The notes under the pieces were generated by a model. That model had not been told where the DNA came from. It saw nothing but the letters and a program-made list of their open reading frames with translations, and made no database searches. DNA of 13,449 bases from Streptomyces katrae (GTDB lineage Bacteria; Actinomycetota; Actinomycetes; Streptomycetales; Streptomycetaceae), in contig NZ_JZWV01000375.1 of the NCBI RefSeq assembly GCF_000966975.1, positions 1 to 13,449 on the forward strand, in the 5' to 3' direction. The stretch's first letter is position 1. Every line of letters starts with the position of its first letter. The position numbers and the translations under genes were made by a program. Below are positions 7,176 to 13,359 of this stretch, one piece after another.

Positions 7176-7928
7176 TCAGCGCACGGGCAGGTGGTAGGAG
7201 AGCCGGTACCGGTCGGCCGGGACGACCACATCAGCCGTCTCCACGGCCCGCCCGGACGCGTAGTACGTCCGCGTCACCACCAGCACCACGTGCCCCGGCA
7301 CCCCGCCGAGCGTCATGTTCTCCTCCGCCAGGCCCGGCCGCGCCCCGACCTCCTCGACCACGTTGTCCACGACCACGTCGATCGCGGCCATCCGGTCGAC
7401 CACCCCCGAGCCGCCCAGCGGCCCCTCCTCCGGCAGCATCACCGGGGTCCGGCCGGTCACGGACAGCGGCTCCCACGAGGTGGACAGCATCATCGCCTCG
7501 CCCGCGTCACGGAAGACGTACCGGGTGCGCATCACGCGGTCACCCGGCTCGATGCCCAGCCGCTTGGCGATGTCCGCCGGCGCCGCCGCCTGCTCGCTGC
7601 TGGATTCCCACGTCCCGTGCACCCCCGACTCCGCCTGCTCCTGCCGGAACGGCGTCGACGCCCCGCCCGAGCGGTAGCCGGTACGGGCGACGCGGCGCGG
7701 GACGGGCTGTGCGCGCACGTACGTGCCCGACCCGGAGCGGCCCTCGACCAGACCCTCCGCCATCAGGACCTTGCGCGCCTCCAGCGCGACGGTGTCGGAC
7801 ACCCCGTACTCCTCGCGGATCCGGGCCTGGGAAGGGAGCCGGGCGTGCGGGGGCAGGGACCCGTCGACGATCTTCCGCCGCAGATCCCCGGCGACGCGCA
7901 GATAGGCCGGCTGCTCACCGAAAGTCAC
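7176..7928 (-). CDS. GntR-family transcriptional regulator, HutC/UTRA subfamily
   Basis: This 250-residue regulator has an N-terminal GntR winged helix-turn-helix at about 7-74: AYLRVAGDLRRKIVDGSL, LPSQARIREEYGVSDTVALE and EGLVEGRSGSGTYV. A Ser/Glu-rich linker follows. A UTRA ligand-binding domain spans about 95-245 (DRVMRTRYVFRDAGEAMML; TRTYYASGRAVETADVVVP). UTRA regulators bind small molecules such as sugar phosphates, amino acids or histidine-pathway intermediates; the ligand here cannot be told. GTG at 7928 is preceded by GGGAG at 6 bases, and the nearby ATG and GTG triplets upstream are out of frame. No catabolic or transport operon sits beside it, so autoregulation or a distant target is likely. 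A 44-bp dyad just upstream is a candidate operator. The gene ends at a perfect 16-bp terminator hairpin. Confidence 0.92.
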   Translation of the reverse strand: MTFGEQPAYLRVAGDLRRKIVDGSLPPHARLPSQARIREEYGVSDTVALEARKVLMAEGLVEGRSGSGTYVRAQPVPRRVARTGYRSGGASTPFRQEQAESGVHGTWESSSEQAAAPADIAKRLGIEPGDRVMRTRYVFRDAGEAMMLSTSWEPLSVTGRTPVMLPEEGPLGGSGVVDRMAAIDVVVDNVVEEVGARPGLAEENMTLGGVPGHVVLVVTRTYYASGRAVETADVVVPADRYRLSYHLPVR

Positions 7929-7941
7929 GGGCCACTCCCAT

Positions 7942-7985
7942 CAGGTTGACAGACAGCTACACCCTGGCAACCGACTGTTGACCTG
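7942..7985. promoter_or_regulatory. Candidate operator dyad upstream of the GntR gene
   Basis: CAGGTTGACAG (7942-7952) and CTGTTGACCTG (7975-7985) are imperfect inverted copies, matching at 9 of 11 positions, and both contain TTGAC on the + strand, 32 bp apart, about three helix turns. The dyad lies 14-57 bp before the GTG start, where promoter and operator are expected. No gene on the + strand would use TTGACA as a -35. The rest of the 138-bp gap (7929-8066) shows no clear terminator. Confidence 0.35.
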
Positions 7986-8066
7986 TGCAAGTGCGGGCCA
8001 AAGTTTCACCCGATGTGATGAAGCCTGGTCACTCAAACCCGTTACCGGGCGTTACCTCCAAGGCCC

Positions 8067-9212
8067 TCAGGCCGAGTCCGACGAGGGACCCCGGCCCGAT
8101 CCTCCCTGGTTCTCCTCGATCCACTCGGGAACCCGCGTCGACAATCCGTACGCGCCCCGCAGCGCCTGCTCCGTACCGGTCGTCAGCGCACCCTCCGCCG
8201 CGTCCCAGGCCTGCCGGAAATCGGACGGCCGCACCGCCCCGGCCGCCCGCTGCCACTGCGTGCGCGCCGCCGCCAGCTCCTTGAGCCGGGCCCCCGCCTC
8301 CGGATGCGCGGCGGCCGCGTCCCGCAGCATCCGCTCCTCCGCACCCAGCGCGCCGTCCACCTCCCGCGCCCACGACCGGTACTCGGGCAGCGCCTCGTCC
8401 AGCTCCCGCTCGGGGGCGCGCCCCAGCGCCCCGTCCGCCGCGTTGAGGGCGGTCAGGAGGGAGACCTGTTCGGGCGTCAGCATCCCCGCGTCCTTGCGCA
8501 GGCTCCCCCTGTGGTCGTGCCCCGAGGTGCCGATCACGCAGATCAGCCGGCGGTCGCCCGCGCGCCAGGCCTCGCGCGTGGGGGCGAAGTAGTACATCTC
8601 CACGTAGTCGGGGAGCGCCCAGGTGTCCATCGCGTACGCGTCCTGCGCCTTCCAGCAGGCGTCCGTGGCACTGTCCTTGAGCTTGGAGGCACCGGGGAAG
8701 GGGCCCGGGCCGAGCACCGTGGCGGCGGTCACCTCGGCGTCGTGGACCTGCGCGCAGTCGGTCCGGTAGGTGAAGGGCGTCTCGTCCAGGAGGTCCCCGC
8801 CGGGGACGTTGAAGCAGTCGCCGGTCCGCAGCCGGCCCATGTCGGTCAGCTGCCCCTCGACCCGCTCGGGCACCGGCCGCGAGCCCAGCCGCTCCAGGAA
8901 GGGCCGGGTCCAGCTCACCAGGCCGTACAGCATCACGGCCGTCGTCACCAGGGAGACCACCAGGCCGACGACGGCGAGGGCCCTGCCCCGCTCCTGCCTG
9001 CGCCCGATCTGCACCAGCGCGACCAGGCCGAAGACCACCCCGAGCGGCGGGAAGCAGAGCAGCCCGACCAGCAGGGAGGCGAGGGCGAAGCCGTTGAGCG
9101 CGGGCGCACCCGCCGGCCCTGGCGGCGGCCCCCACCCCGGCTGCGGCGACGGCGGCGGCCAGGAGTGACCGGGGCCGACGGGGCGGGGCGGTTGCGGGGG
9201 CGGGGTGCTCAC
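8067..9212 (-). CDS. DUF4190/septum-formation-domain membrane protein
   Basis: With GTG at 9212 this is a 381-residue protein. Residues 1-36 are Pro/Gly-rich and cytoplasmic. Two transmembrane helices follow (about 41-68 and 78-101) with the short RRQERGR turn typical of DUF4190. The extracytoplasmic part resembles the actinobacterial septum-formation domain: GDCFN with Cys133, then Cys153, an Asp/Glu-rich HDAEV, Cys186 and Cys225 in GDRRLICVIG, probably two disulphides. The C-terminal third is helical and rich in Ala/Glu/Arg. The open frame continues to 9362, but the extra 50 residues come from a repeat-rich stretch and look non-native. GGAG lies 11 bases before 9212. The name comes from family annotation; a direct role in septation is not shown by the sequence. 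It is flanked on the same strand by the protease upstream and GntR downstream. Confidence 0.85.
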   Translation of the reverse strand: MSTPPPQPPRPVGPGHSWPPPSPQPGWGPPPGPAGAPALNGFALASLLVGLLCFPPLGVVFGLVALVQIGRRQERGRALAVVGLVVSLVTTAVMLYGLVSWTRPFLERLGSRPVPERVEGQLTDMGRLRTGDCFNVPGGDLLDETPFTYRTDCAQVHDAEVTAATVLGPGPFPGASKLKDSATDACWKAQDAYAMDTWALPDYVEMYYFAPTREAWRAGDRRLICVIGTSGHDHRGSLRKDAGMLTPEQVSLLTALNAADGALGRAPERELDEALPEYRSWAREVDGALGAEERMLRDAAAAHPEAGARLKELAAARTQWQRAAGAVRPSDFRQAWDAAEGALTTGTEQALRGAYGLSTRVPEWIEENQGGSGRGPSSDSA

Positions 9213-9241
9213 CGGGTGAGGTGCTCCATCACGGGGGCTCG

Positions 9242-9294
9242 GAACGGCTGCGCGCGGACGGCCTCGCGCGAGCGGCTGCGCGAACGGCTGCCCG
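9242..9294. repeat. Three near-copies of a 13-bp repeat
   Basis: GAACGGCTGCGCG (9242-9254), GAGCGGCTGCGCG (9270-9282) and GAACGGCTGCCCG (9282-9294) differ from each other by one or two bases. They lie 30-82 bp before the GTG at 9212, in its likely promoter/leader region. Confidence 0.55.
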
Positions 9295-9306
9295 AAATAG
9301 TACGCA

Positions 9307-9342
9307 GCGGGCGACCCGGTGATCGCGGGCGACCCGGTGATC
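9307..9342. repeat. Perfect 2 x 18-bp tandem repeat
   Basis: GCGGGCGACCCGGTGATC occurs twice head to tail (9307-9324, 9325-9342), followed by GGTCGCCCCCGC, which is nearly the inverse of the unit's first ten bases. Read in the extended frame of the downstream gene it would code for a six-residue repeat ITGSPA. Confidence 0.8.
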
Positions 9343-9437
9343 GGTCGCCCCCGCGTTGGCACGTACGGCCGGCACGGTCCGCCACGCGCCGCTCGGCGCG
9401 CAATCCGTCCCGGCGGTACGGCTCTTGGACCGGGCCG

Positions 9438-9465
9438 GGCCGGGACTCCGGTCGGAGCCCCGGCC
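9438..9465 (-). terminator. Terminator hairpin after the subtilase gene
   Basis: GGCCGGG (9438-9444) pairs with CCCGGCC (9459-9465), and CTCC (9446-9449) with GGAG (9454-9457), leaving one A-C mismatch and a GGTC loop: 11 pairs in all. It begins 10 bases beyond the stop codon at 9476-9478 on the - strand. There is no T-run. Confidence 0.6.
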
Positions 9466-9475
9466 GGGACCGCGG

Positions 9476-11053
9476 TCAGAACTGCAGCGCCCAGGAGTCG
9501 ATCTTTCCCGTGTCGGCGGCCGCGTTGTCGTTCACGCGCAGCTTCCAGACCCCGTTGGCCACCTCGGAGGAGGCGTTGACCGTGACGGTCTTGACGATGT
9601 CGTCCGCGCTGCCGCCGGTGCGGTTGTGCAGGTTGTAGAGGGTGCCGTCGGGGGCGACCAGGTCGACCTTCAGGTCACCGATGTAGGTGTGCTTGATGTC
9701 CACCGACACGCCCAGCGTCGCCGGGGCGTTGCCGGAGACCCCGCTGACGGTGATCGGGGACTCGACCGTCGCGTTGTCGTTGATCGCGTAGTCGGCGGTG
9801 TTCTCGAAGCGCGGACCGCTCGGCGGGGTGGTGCCGGCGCCCACGTTCAGCAGCCGGTTGGGGGAACCGGTGCCGGGGCCCGTCACCACGTTCGGGGTGG
9901 CCGCCGCGACCAGTCCGTCGCGGACCTGCGCCGGGGTGGCCGAGGGGTTCTGCGAGAGGTACAGGGCCGCGGCGCCCACGACGTGCGGGGTGGCCATCGA
10001 GGTGCCGGAGATGGTGTTCGTCGCGGTGTCGCCCGTGCCCCACGAGGAGGTGATGGAGGAGCCCGGCGCGAAGACGTCCAGGACCGAGCCGTAGTTGGAG
10101 TAGCTCGCCTTGGCGTCGGTGTTGGTGGTGGCGCCGACGGTGATGGCCTCGGCCACGCGGGCCGGGGACTTGGTGGAGGCGTCGGTGGACTCGTTGCCGG
10201 CCGCGACGCCGTACGTGATGCCGGAGGCGATGGAGTTGCGCACGGCGGTGTCGAGCGCGGAGTCGGCGCCGCCGCCGAGCGACATGTTGGCCACGGCGGG
10301 CTTCACGGCGTTGCGGGTCACCCAGTCGATGCCCGCGACCACCTGGGCGGTGGTGCCGGAGCCGTTGTTGTCGAGCACGCGGACGCCGACGATCTTCGCC
10401 TTCTTTGCGACGCCGTAGCTGCTGCCCGCGACGGTGCCGGCGACGTGCGTGCCGTGGCCGTGGCCGTCCTGGGCGGTGTTGTCGTTGTCGATGGCGTCGT
10501 AGCCGTAGGAGGCGCGGCCGGCCAGGTCCTGGTGGGTGATGCGGACGCCGGTGTCGATGATGTACGCCGTCACCCCCTCCCCCGCCTTGTCGGGGTAGGT
10601 GTAGCTCTGGTCGAGGGGGAGGGCGCGCTGGTCGATGCGGTCCAGGCCCCAGGACGGCGGGCTGGGCTGGGTGGCGTCGACGGTGAAGGTGCGGTTCTGC
10701 ACGACCGAAGCGACGGCCGGGTCGGCCGCGAGCTTCTTCGCCTGCGCCTCGGAGACCGCGACGGAGTAGCCGTTGAGGGCGGCGCTGTAGGTGCGGTCGA
10801 TCCGCGCGCCGTACCGCTTGGCGACGGCCTTCCCGCTGTCGGCGGTGGAGCGGGCGGCGGAGTCCTTCAGCGTGACGATGTAGCTGCCGGGGACGGCCCC
10901 GGCGACGCCCGCGTTCTCGATGACGCCCTGCGGGCCGCCGTCGGCGGCGGAGGCGGCCGAGGCGGGTAAGGCGGCGGCCGCGCCGAGCGCGAGGGCCACG
11001 ACGGCGGTCGCGATGCCGGCGGTCTTCCGGCGGGTGTGACGCATCACGGACAT
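9476..11053 (-). CDS. Secreted subtilisin-like serine protease (S8) with P domain and a TTA codon
   Basis: From ATG 11053 this is a 525-residue preproprotein. The signal peptide is about 1-37 (Arg/Lys start, Ala/Leu core, ASAASA end). An I9 propeptide spans about 50-127 (GSYIVTLKD; VASVVQNRTFTVDA). The S8 catalytic domain is about 133-405, with Asp167 in YIIDTGV, His200 in HGHGTHVAGT, oxyanion Asn287 in AAGNES and Ser352 in SGTSMATPH. A C-terminal P/Homo B domain (about 414-525) contains TYIGDLKVDLVAPDGT and NGVWKLRVNDN. All catalytic residues are present, so an active extracellular peptidase of the aqualysin/proteinase K type is expected. GAGGAGG lies 9 bases before this ATG; the open frame extends to 11197 but without a signal-peptide-like start. 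Codon 29, inside the signal peptide, is TTA (10967-10969), the codon read by the bldA tRNA in Streptomyces, implying expression tied to development. I saw no other in-frame TTA in this window's genes. Confidence 0.95.
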   Translation of the reverse strand: MSVMRHTRRKTAGIATAVVALALGAAAALPASAASAADGGPQGVIENAGVAGAVPGSYIVTLKDSAARSTADSGKAVAKRYGARIDRTYSAALNGYSVAVSEAQAKKLAADPAVASVVQNRTFTVDATQPSPPSWGLDRIDQRALPLDQSYTYPDKAGEGVTAYIIDTGVRITHQDLAGRASYGYDAIDNDNTAQDGHGHGTHVAGTVAGSSYGVAKKAKIVGVRVLDNNGSGTTAQVVAGIDWVTRNAVKPAVANMSLGGGADSALDTAVRNSIASGITYGVAAGNESTDASTKSPARVAEAITVGATTNTDAKASYSNYGSVLDVFAPGSSITSSWGTGDTATNTISGTSMATPHVVGAAALYLSQNPSATPAQVRDGLVAAATPNVVTGPGTGSPNRLLNVGAGTTPPSGPRFENTADYAINDNATVESPITVSGVSGNAPATLGVSVDIKHTYIGDLKVDLVAPDGTLYNLHNRTGGSADDIVKTVTVNASSEVANGVWKLRVNDNAAADTGKIDSWALQF

Positions 11054-11062
11054 GTGAGGGGT

Positions 11063-11069
11063 CCTCCTC
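11063..11069 (-). promoter_or_regulatory. Ribosome binding site of the subtilase gene
   Basis: GAGGAGG on the - strand, 9 bases before the ATG at 11053. It decides this start over the 48-codon upstream extension of the open frame. Confidence 0.8.
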
Positions 11070-11148
11070 GTGGGCGGTGCGCTGCGTGGGGGTACTGGCC
11101 GGCGGCGGGTGTGCGGGGGTGCTCGCTCAGGTCCGTGCGCACAGTTCG

Positions 11149-11168
11149 ATTGCCATGGACATGACAAT
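11149..11168. promoter_or_regulatory. 20-bp operator-like palindrome in the divergent region
   Basis: Left arm ATTGCCATG (11149-11157), GA spacer, right arm CATGACAAT (11160-11168): 8 of 9 positions pair. It is AT-rich compared with its surroundings and lies 96-115 bp upstream of the protease ATG, a sensible place for a regulator site. I could not identify clear -10/-35 boxes for the protease around it. Confidence 0.4.
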
Positions 11169-11202
11169 GAATCGCGCTCAACGGGCCGCCGTTCCAAAAA
11201 GG

Positions 11203-11208
11203 TTGACC
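11203..11208 (+). promoter_or_regulatory. Isolated TTGACC -35-like box
   Basis: TTGACC is a good -35 match facing the threonine-synthase-like gene, 87 bases upstream of its ATG, but no TANNNT lies 16-19 bases downstream. It sits in CCAAAAAGGTTGACC, whose inner GGTTGACC is quasi-palindromic. Functional status is uncertain. Confidence 0.2.
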
Positions 11209-11235
11209 CACCCGTGCGTCATCCCACAAGAGCCC

Positions 11236-11256
11236 CACGGATGCGTAACATCCGTG
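11236..11256 (+). promoter_or_regulatory. Perfect 8-bp inverted repeat over a -10 box
   Basis: CACGGATG (11236-11243) and CATCCGTG (11249-11256) are exact inverse complements separated by five bases, CGTAA. The sequence TAACAT (11246-11251), a TANNNT -10 candidate, spans the spacer and right arm, about 44 bases before the ATG at 11295. This is the layout of a repressor operator; as RNA it could also be a leader hairpin. Confidence 0.45.
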
Positions 11257-11294
11257 CCATACGACAGCCATGAACGAGCAAAGGTGCTCCGCAC

Positions 11295-12407
11295 ATGACG
11301 CACGCACTTCCTGACTACCTCTGCTCCGAGGACGGCACGCGCGCGGATGTCCGGACCGCTCCCTGGTGCTGTCCGGTCTGCGGCGGCCCGTGGGACCTCG
11401 ACTTCACGCCCGATCCGGCCATCCCCCTGGAGCCGGCGGCGGGCCCGCACTCGCTGTGGCGGTACGCGCCCGCGCTGCCCCTGCCGGGGGCGTTCTCGGT
11501 CACCCTGTCCGAGGGACACACCCCGATGCTGCCGCTCGGCGACCGGATTCACGCCAAGCTCGACTTCCTGATGCCGACGCTGTCCTTCAAGGACCGGGGC
11601 GCGGTGATGCTCGCCGAGCTGGCCCGGCGGCTGGGCCCGGCGCGGGTGGTCGCGGACAGCAGCGGGAACGCGGGGGCCTCCGTCGCGGCGTACTGCGCGC
11701 GGGCCGGGCTGAGTTGTGAAGTTTTCGTGCCCGAGGGCACCTCGGAGAAGAAGACCGCGCAGATGCGGGCGTACGGGGCGGAGGTACGGCTCGTGCCGGG
11801 CGGCCGGGAGGCCGCGGCGCGGGCCGCCGGGGCGGTGGCGGACGAGCCGGGGGTCTTCTACGCGAGCCACGTCTTCAATCCCTGGTTCCTGCACGGCACG
11901 AAGACCTACGTGTACGAGATCTGGGAGGCCCTGGGCGGCCGGCTCCCCGAGGTGCTCGTCGTCCCCGTCGGCAACGGCACGCTGCTGCTGGGCGCGGCGC
12001 TGGCGGTGGCGGAGCTGGGCCGGCGGGGGGTACGGGCGCCGGCGCTGGTCGGGGTGCAGGCGGAGGCGGTGTCGCCGCTGGCGGCGGCCTTCGCGGCGGG
12101 GGCGGAGGAGGCGGAGCCGGTGCCGTCTCGGCCGACGCTCGCGGAGGGCATCGCGATCCCGGCGCCGCCGCGGGGCCGGCAGATCCTGGCGGCGGTCCGG
12201 AAGTCGGGCGGCACGATCCTGACGGTCCCGGACGCGCGGATCCGCGAGGCGCAGCGGGAGCTGGCCCGCCGGGGGCTGTTCGTCGAGCCGACGGCCGCCG
12301 CCTGCTGGGCGGCGGTGGGGCCCGGCGCCCCCTCCGACCCCCTCCAGGGCCGCACGGCGGTCCTGCCCCTGTGCGGTGCGGGCGCCAAGTCCGGCCTGGC
12401 CCCGTAG
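11295..12407 (+). CDS. Threonine-synthase-like PLP-dependent (fold type II) enzyme
   Basis: This 370-residue protein is a fold-type-II PLP enzyme. Lys99 in LSFKDRGA is the PLP Schiff-base lysine, preceded by the SEGHTPMLPL motif of threonine synthases. DSSGNAGASVAAY (121-133) is the substrate/carboxylate loop, PVGNGTLLLG (224-233) the phosphate-binding loop, and EPTAAACWAA plus LPLCGAGAKSG close the C-terminus. An N-terminal Cys-rich segment (Cys10, Cys25, Cys26, Cys29) resembles the zinc-ribbon lead-in of threonine synthase, but the first CxxC pair is incomplete (CSED). Threonine synthase converts O-phosphohomoserine to threonine. Because the usual hom-thrB partners are absent here, this may be a paralogue with another amino-acid substrate. 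ATG at 11295 follows AAAGG at 10 bases. It is divergent from the protease gene, sharing a 241-bp regulatory region. Confidence 0.85.
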   Translation: MTHALPDYLCSEDGTRADVRTAPWCCPVCGGPWDLDFTPDPAIPLEPAAGPHSLWRYAPALPLPGAFSVTLSEGHTPMLPLGDRIHAKLDFLMPTLSFKDRGAVMLAELARRLGPARVVADSSGNAGASVAAYCARAGLSCEVFVPEGTSEKKTAQMRAYGAEVRLVPGGREAAARAAGAVADEPGVFYASHVFNPWFLHGTKTYVYEIWEALGGRLPEVLVVPVGNGTLLLGAALAVAELGRRGVRAPALVGVQAEAVSPLAAAFAAGAEEAEPVPSRPTLAEGIAIPAPPRGRQILAAVRKSGGTILTVPDARIREAQRELARRGLFVEPTAAACWAAVGPGAPSDPLQGRTAVLPLCGAGAKSGLAP

Positions 12408-12493
12408 TCCCGCTGCGCTGGGCTGCCTTCCCTCGGCGGCACCCCCGCACCGTCCACGTCGGAAATCCGCCAGCCCCGCCCGCCGTGTTCTGC

Positions 12494-12499
12494 TGAACT
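12494..12499 (+). promoter_or_regulatory. Possible -10 for a leaderless transcript of the PEP-mutase-family gene
   Basis: TGAACT lies exactly 6 bases before the ATG at 12506, the leaderless spacing, but has G at the second position of TANNNT. There is no Shine-Dalgarno site. The 98-bp gap after the PLP-enzyme gene (12408-12505) shows no clear hairpin or other feature. Confidence 0.25.
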
Positions 12500-12505
12500 A
12501 CCCCC

Positions 12506-13315
12506 ATGACCACGCTCCTTGAAAAGGCCACCGCCTTCACCGCCCTGCACACCCCCGCCGCCCCCCTCCCCCTCGCCAACGCCTGGGACGTGGCCAGCGC
12601 CCGTATCGTCGAGGCCGCCGGGGCGCCGGCCGTGGCGACGACCAGTGCCGGGGTGGCCTGGTCCCTCGGGGCTCCCGACGGGGACGCCCTCGCCCGGGAC
12701 CGGGCGCTGGACCTGGTCGCCCGGGTCGCCGCCGCCGTCTCCGTGCCCGTGACCGCCGACATCGAGGGCGGCTTCGCCGCCGACGCCGCCGGGGTCGGGG
12801 AGACCGTCGCCGGCGTACTGGCCGCCGGCGCGGTCGGCGTCAACATCGAGGACGGCACCCGCGCCCCGGCCGAGCACGCGGAGCGCCTGGCCGCGGCCCG
12901 GGCCGCCGCCGACGCCGCCGGGGTCCCGCTGTACATCAACGCCCGCGTGGACACCTACCTCTTCGGCCTCGGCGAGAGCGCGACCCGCCTCGACGAGACC
13001 CTCACCCGTGCCTCCGCCTACCTGGCCGCCGGGGCCACCGGCGTGTTCGTGCCCGGCGTCACCGACCCCGCCGTCATCGCGGAGCTCGCCCGCGGGATCG
13101 ACGCCCCGCTGAACGTCCTCGTCGGCCCCGGCGCCCCCTCCGTCGCCGAACTCGGCGCCCTCGGTGTGGCCAGGGTCAGCCTCGGCTCCGGGGTGGCGGA
13201 GGCCGCGTACGCCGTCGCCCGCCGGGCCACCGAGGAGCTGCTCGCCGGCGGCACCTACGGCTCCCTCGCCGGAGCCCTCCCGTACGGCGAGCTGAACGCC
13301 CTGCTCAAGGGCTGA
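12506..13315 (+). CDS. Isocitrate lyase/PEP mutase family protein
   Basis: This 269-residue TIM-barrel protein belongs to the PEP mutase/isocitrate lyase superfamily. Visible family motifs are NAWDVASARIVEAAGAPAVA near the start, TADIEGGF with metal-binding Asp85 and Glu87, GVNIEDG with Glu115 and Asp116, and INARVDTY with Arg147. Superfamily members cleave or form C-C or P-C bonds next to a carboxylate (2-methylisocitrate lyase, oxaloacetate hydrolase, PEP mutase). The flexible gating loop after GVNIEDG reads GTRAPAEHAERL and lacks the Lys-Arg/Lys-Cys-Gly-His signature of true lyases, so the reaction is unknown. Many actinobacteria carry such short members outside central pathways. The ATG has no ribosome binding site; a leaderless start is suggested by TGAACT 6 bases upstream. 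It lies 98 bp after the PLP-enzyme gene on the same strand, without overlap. Confidence 0.88.
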   Translation: MTTLLEKATAFTALHTPAAPLPLANAWDVASARIVEAAGAPAVATTSAGVAWSLGAPDGDALARDRALDLVARVAAAVSVPVTADIEGGFAADAAGVGETVAGVLAAGAVGVNIEDGTRAPAEHAERLAAARAAADAAGVPLYINARVDTYLFGLGESATRLDETLTRASAYLAAGATGVFVPGVTDPAVIAELARGIDAPLNVLVGPGAPSVAELGALGVARVSLGSGVAEAAYAVARRATEELLAGGTYGSLAGALPYGELNALLKG

Positions 13316-13347
13316 GAAACCGAGAAGCGTGCATGCTGCACCGTCCG

Positions 13348-13353
13348 TAGGAT
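13348..13353 (+). promoter_or_regulatory. -10 box for a leaderless transcript of the right-edge gene
   Basis: TAGGAT fits TANNNT and ends exactly 6 bases before the ATG at 13360, placing transcription start at the A of ATG. No Shine-Dalgarno site is present. No strong -35 is seen. The short gap from 13316 holds only this. Confidence 0.5.
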
Positions 13354-13359
13354 CCGGCC

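Larger units (their letters stand above)
9213..9475. other. Repeat-rich spacer between protease and septum-formation-domain gene
   Basis: These 263 bases hold three near-copies of a 13-mer, a perfect 2 x 18-bp tandem repeat and the protease terminator, each listed or described separately. Short open frames cross it on the - strand (one ends MEHLTR overlapping the GTG at 9212), but they have low-complexity Arg/Ser/Gly content and no family signal. I see no RNA gene. Confidence 0.5.

Noticed and set aside
7946..7982. TTGACA and TTGACC as -35 boxes of a + strand promoter
   Set aside because: No + strand gene lies downstream, since 8067-9212 is coded on the - strand; the repeats fit an operator dyad better.
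9270..9342. CRISPR-like array from the clustered short repeats
   Set aside because: Repeats are 13 and 18 bp, there are only two or three copies, spacing is irregular or absent, and no cas gene is present.
9209..9403. 64-codon - strand frame ending MEHLTR before the septum-formation-domain gene
   Set aside because: Composition is low complexity (Arg/Ser/Gly) and driven by DNA repeats; no ribosome site or family signal. Kept only as a possible leader peptide in the findings.
9356..10969. 537-codon + strand open frame opposite the protease
   Set aside because: Antisense shadow of the S8 protease, whose catalytic triad and propeptide are unambiguous; the translated product is repetitive Gly/Val/Asp/Arg.
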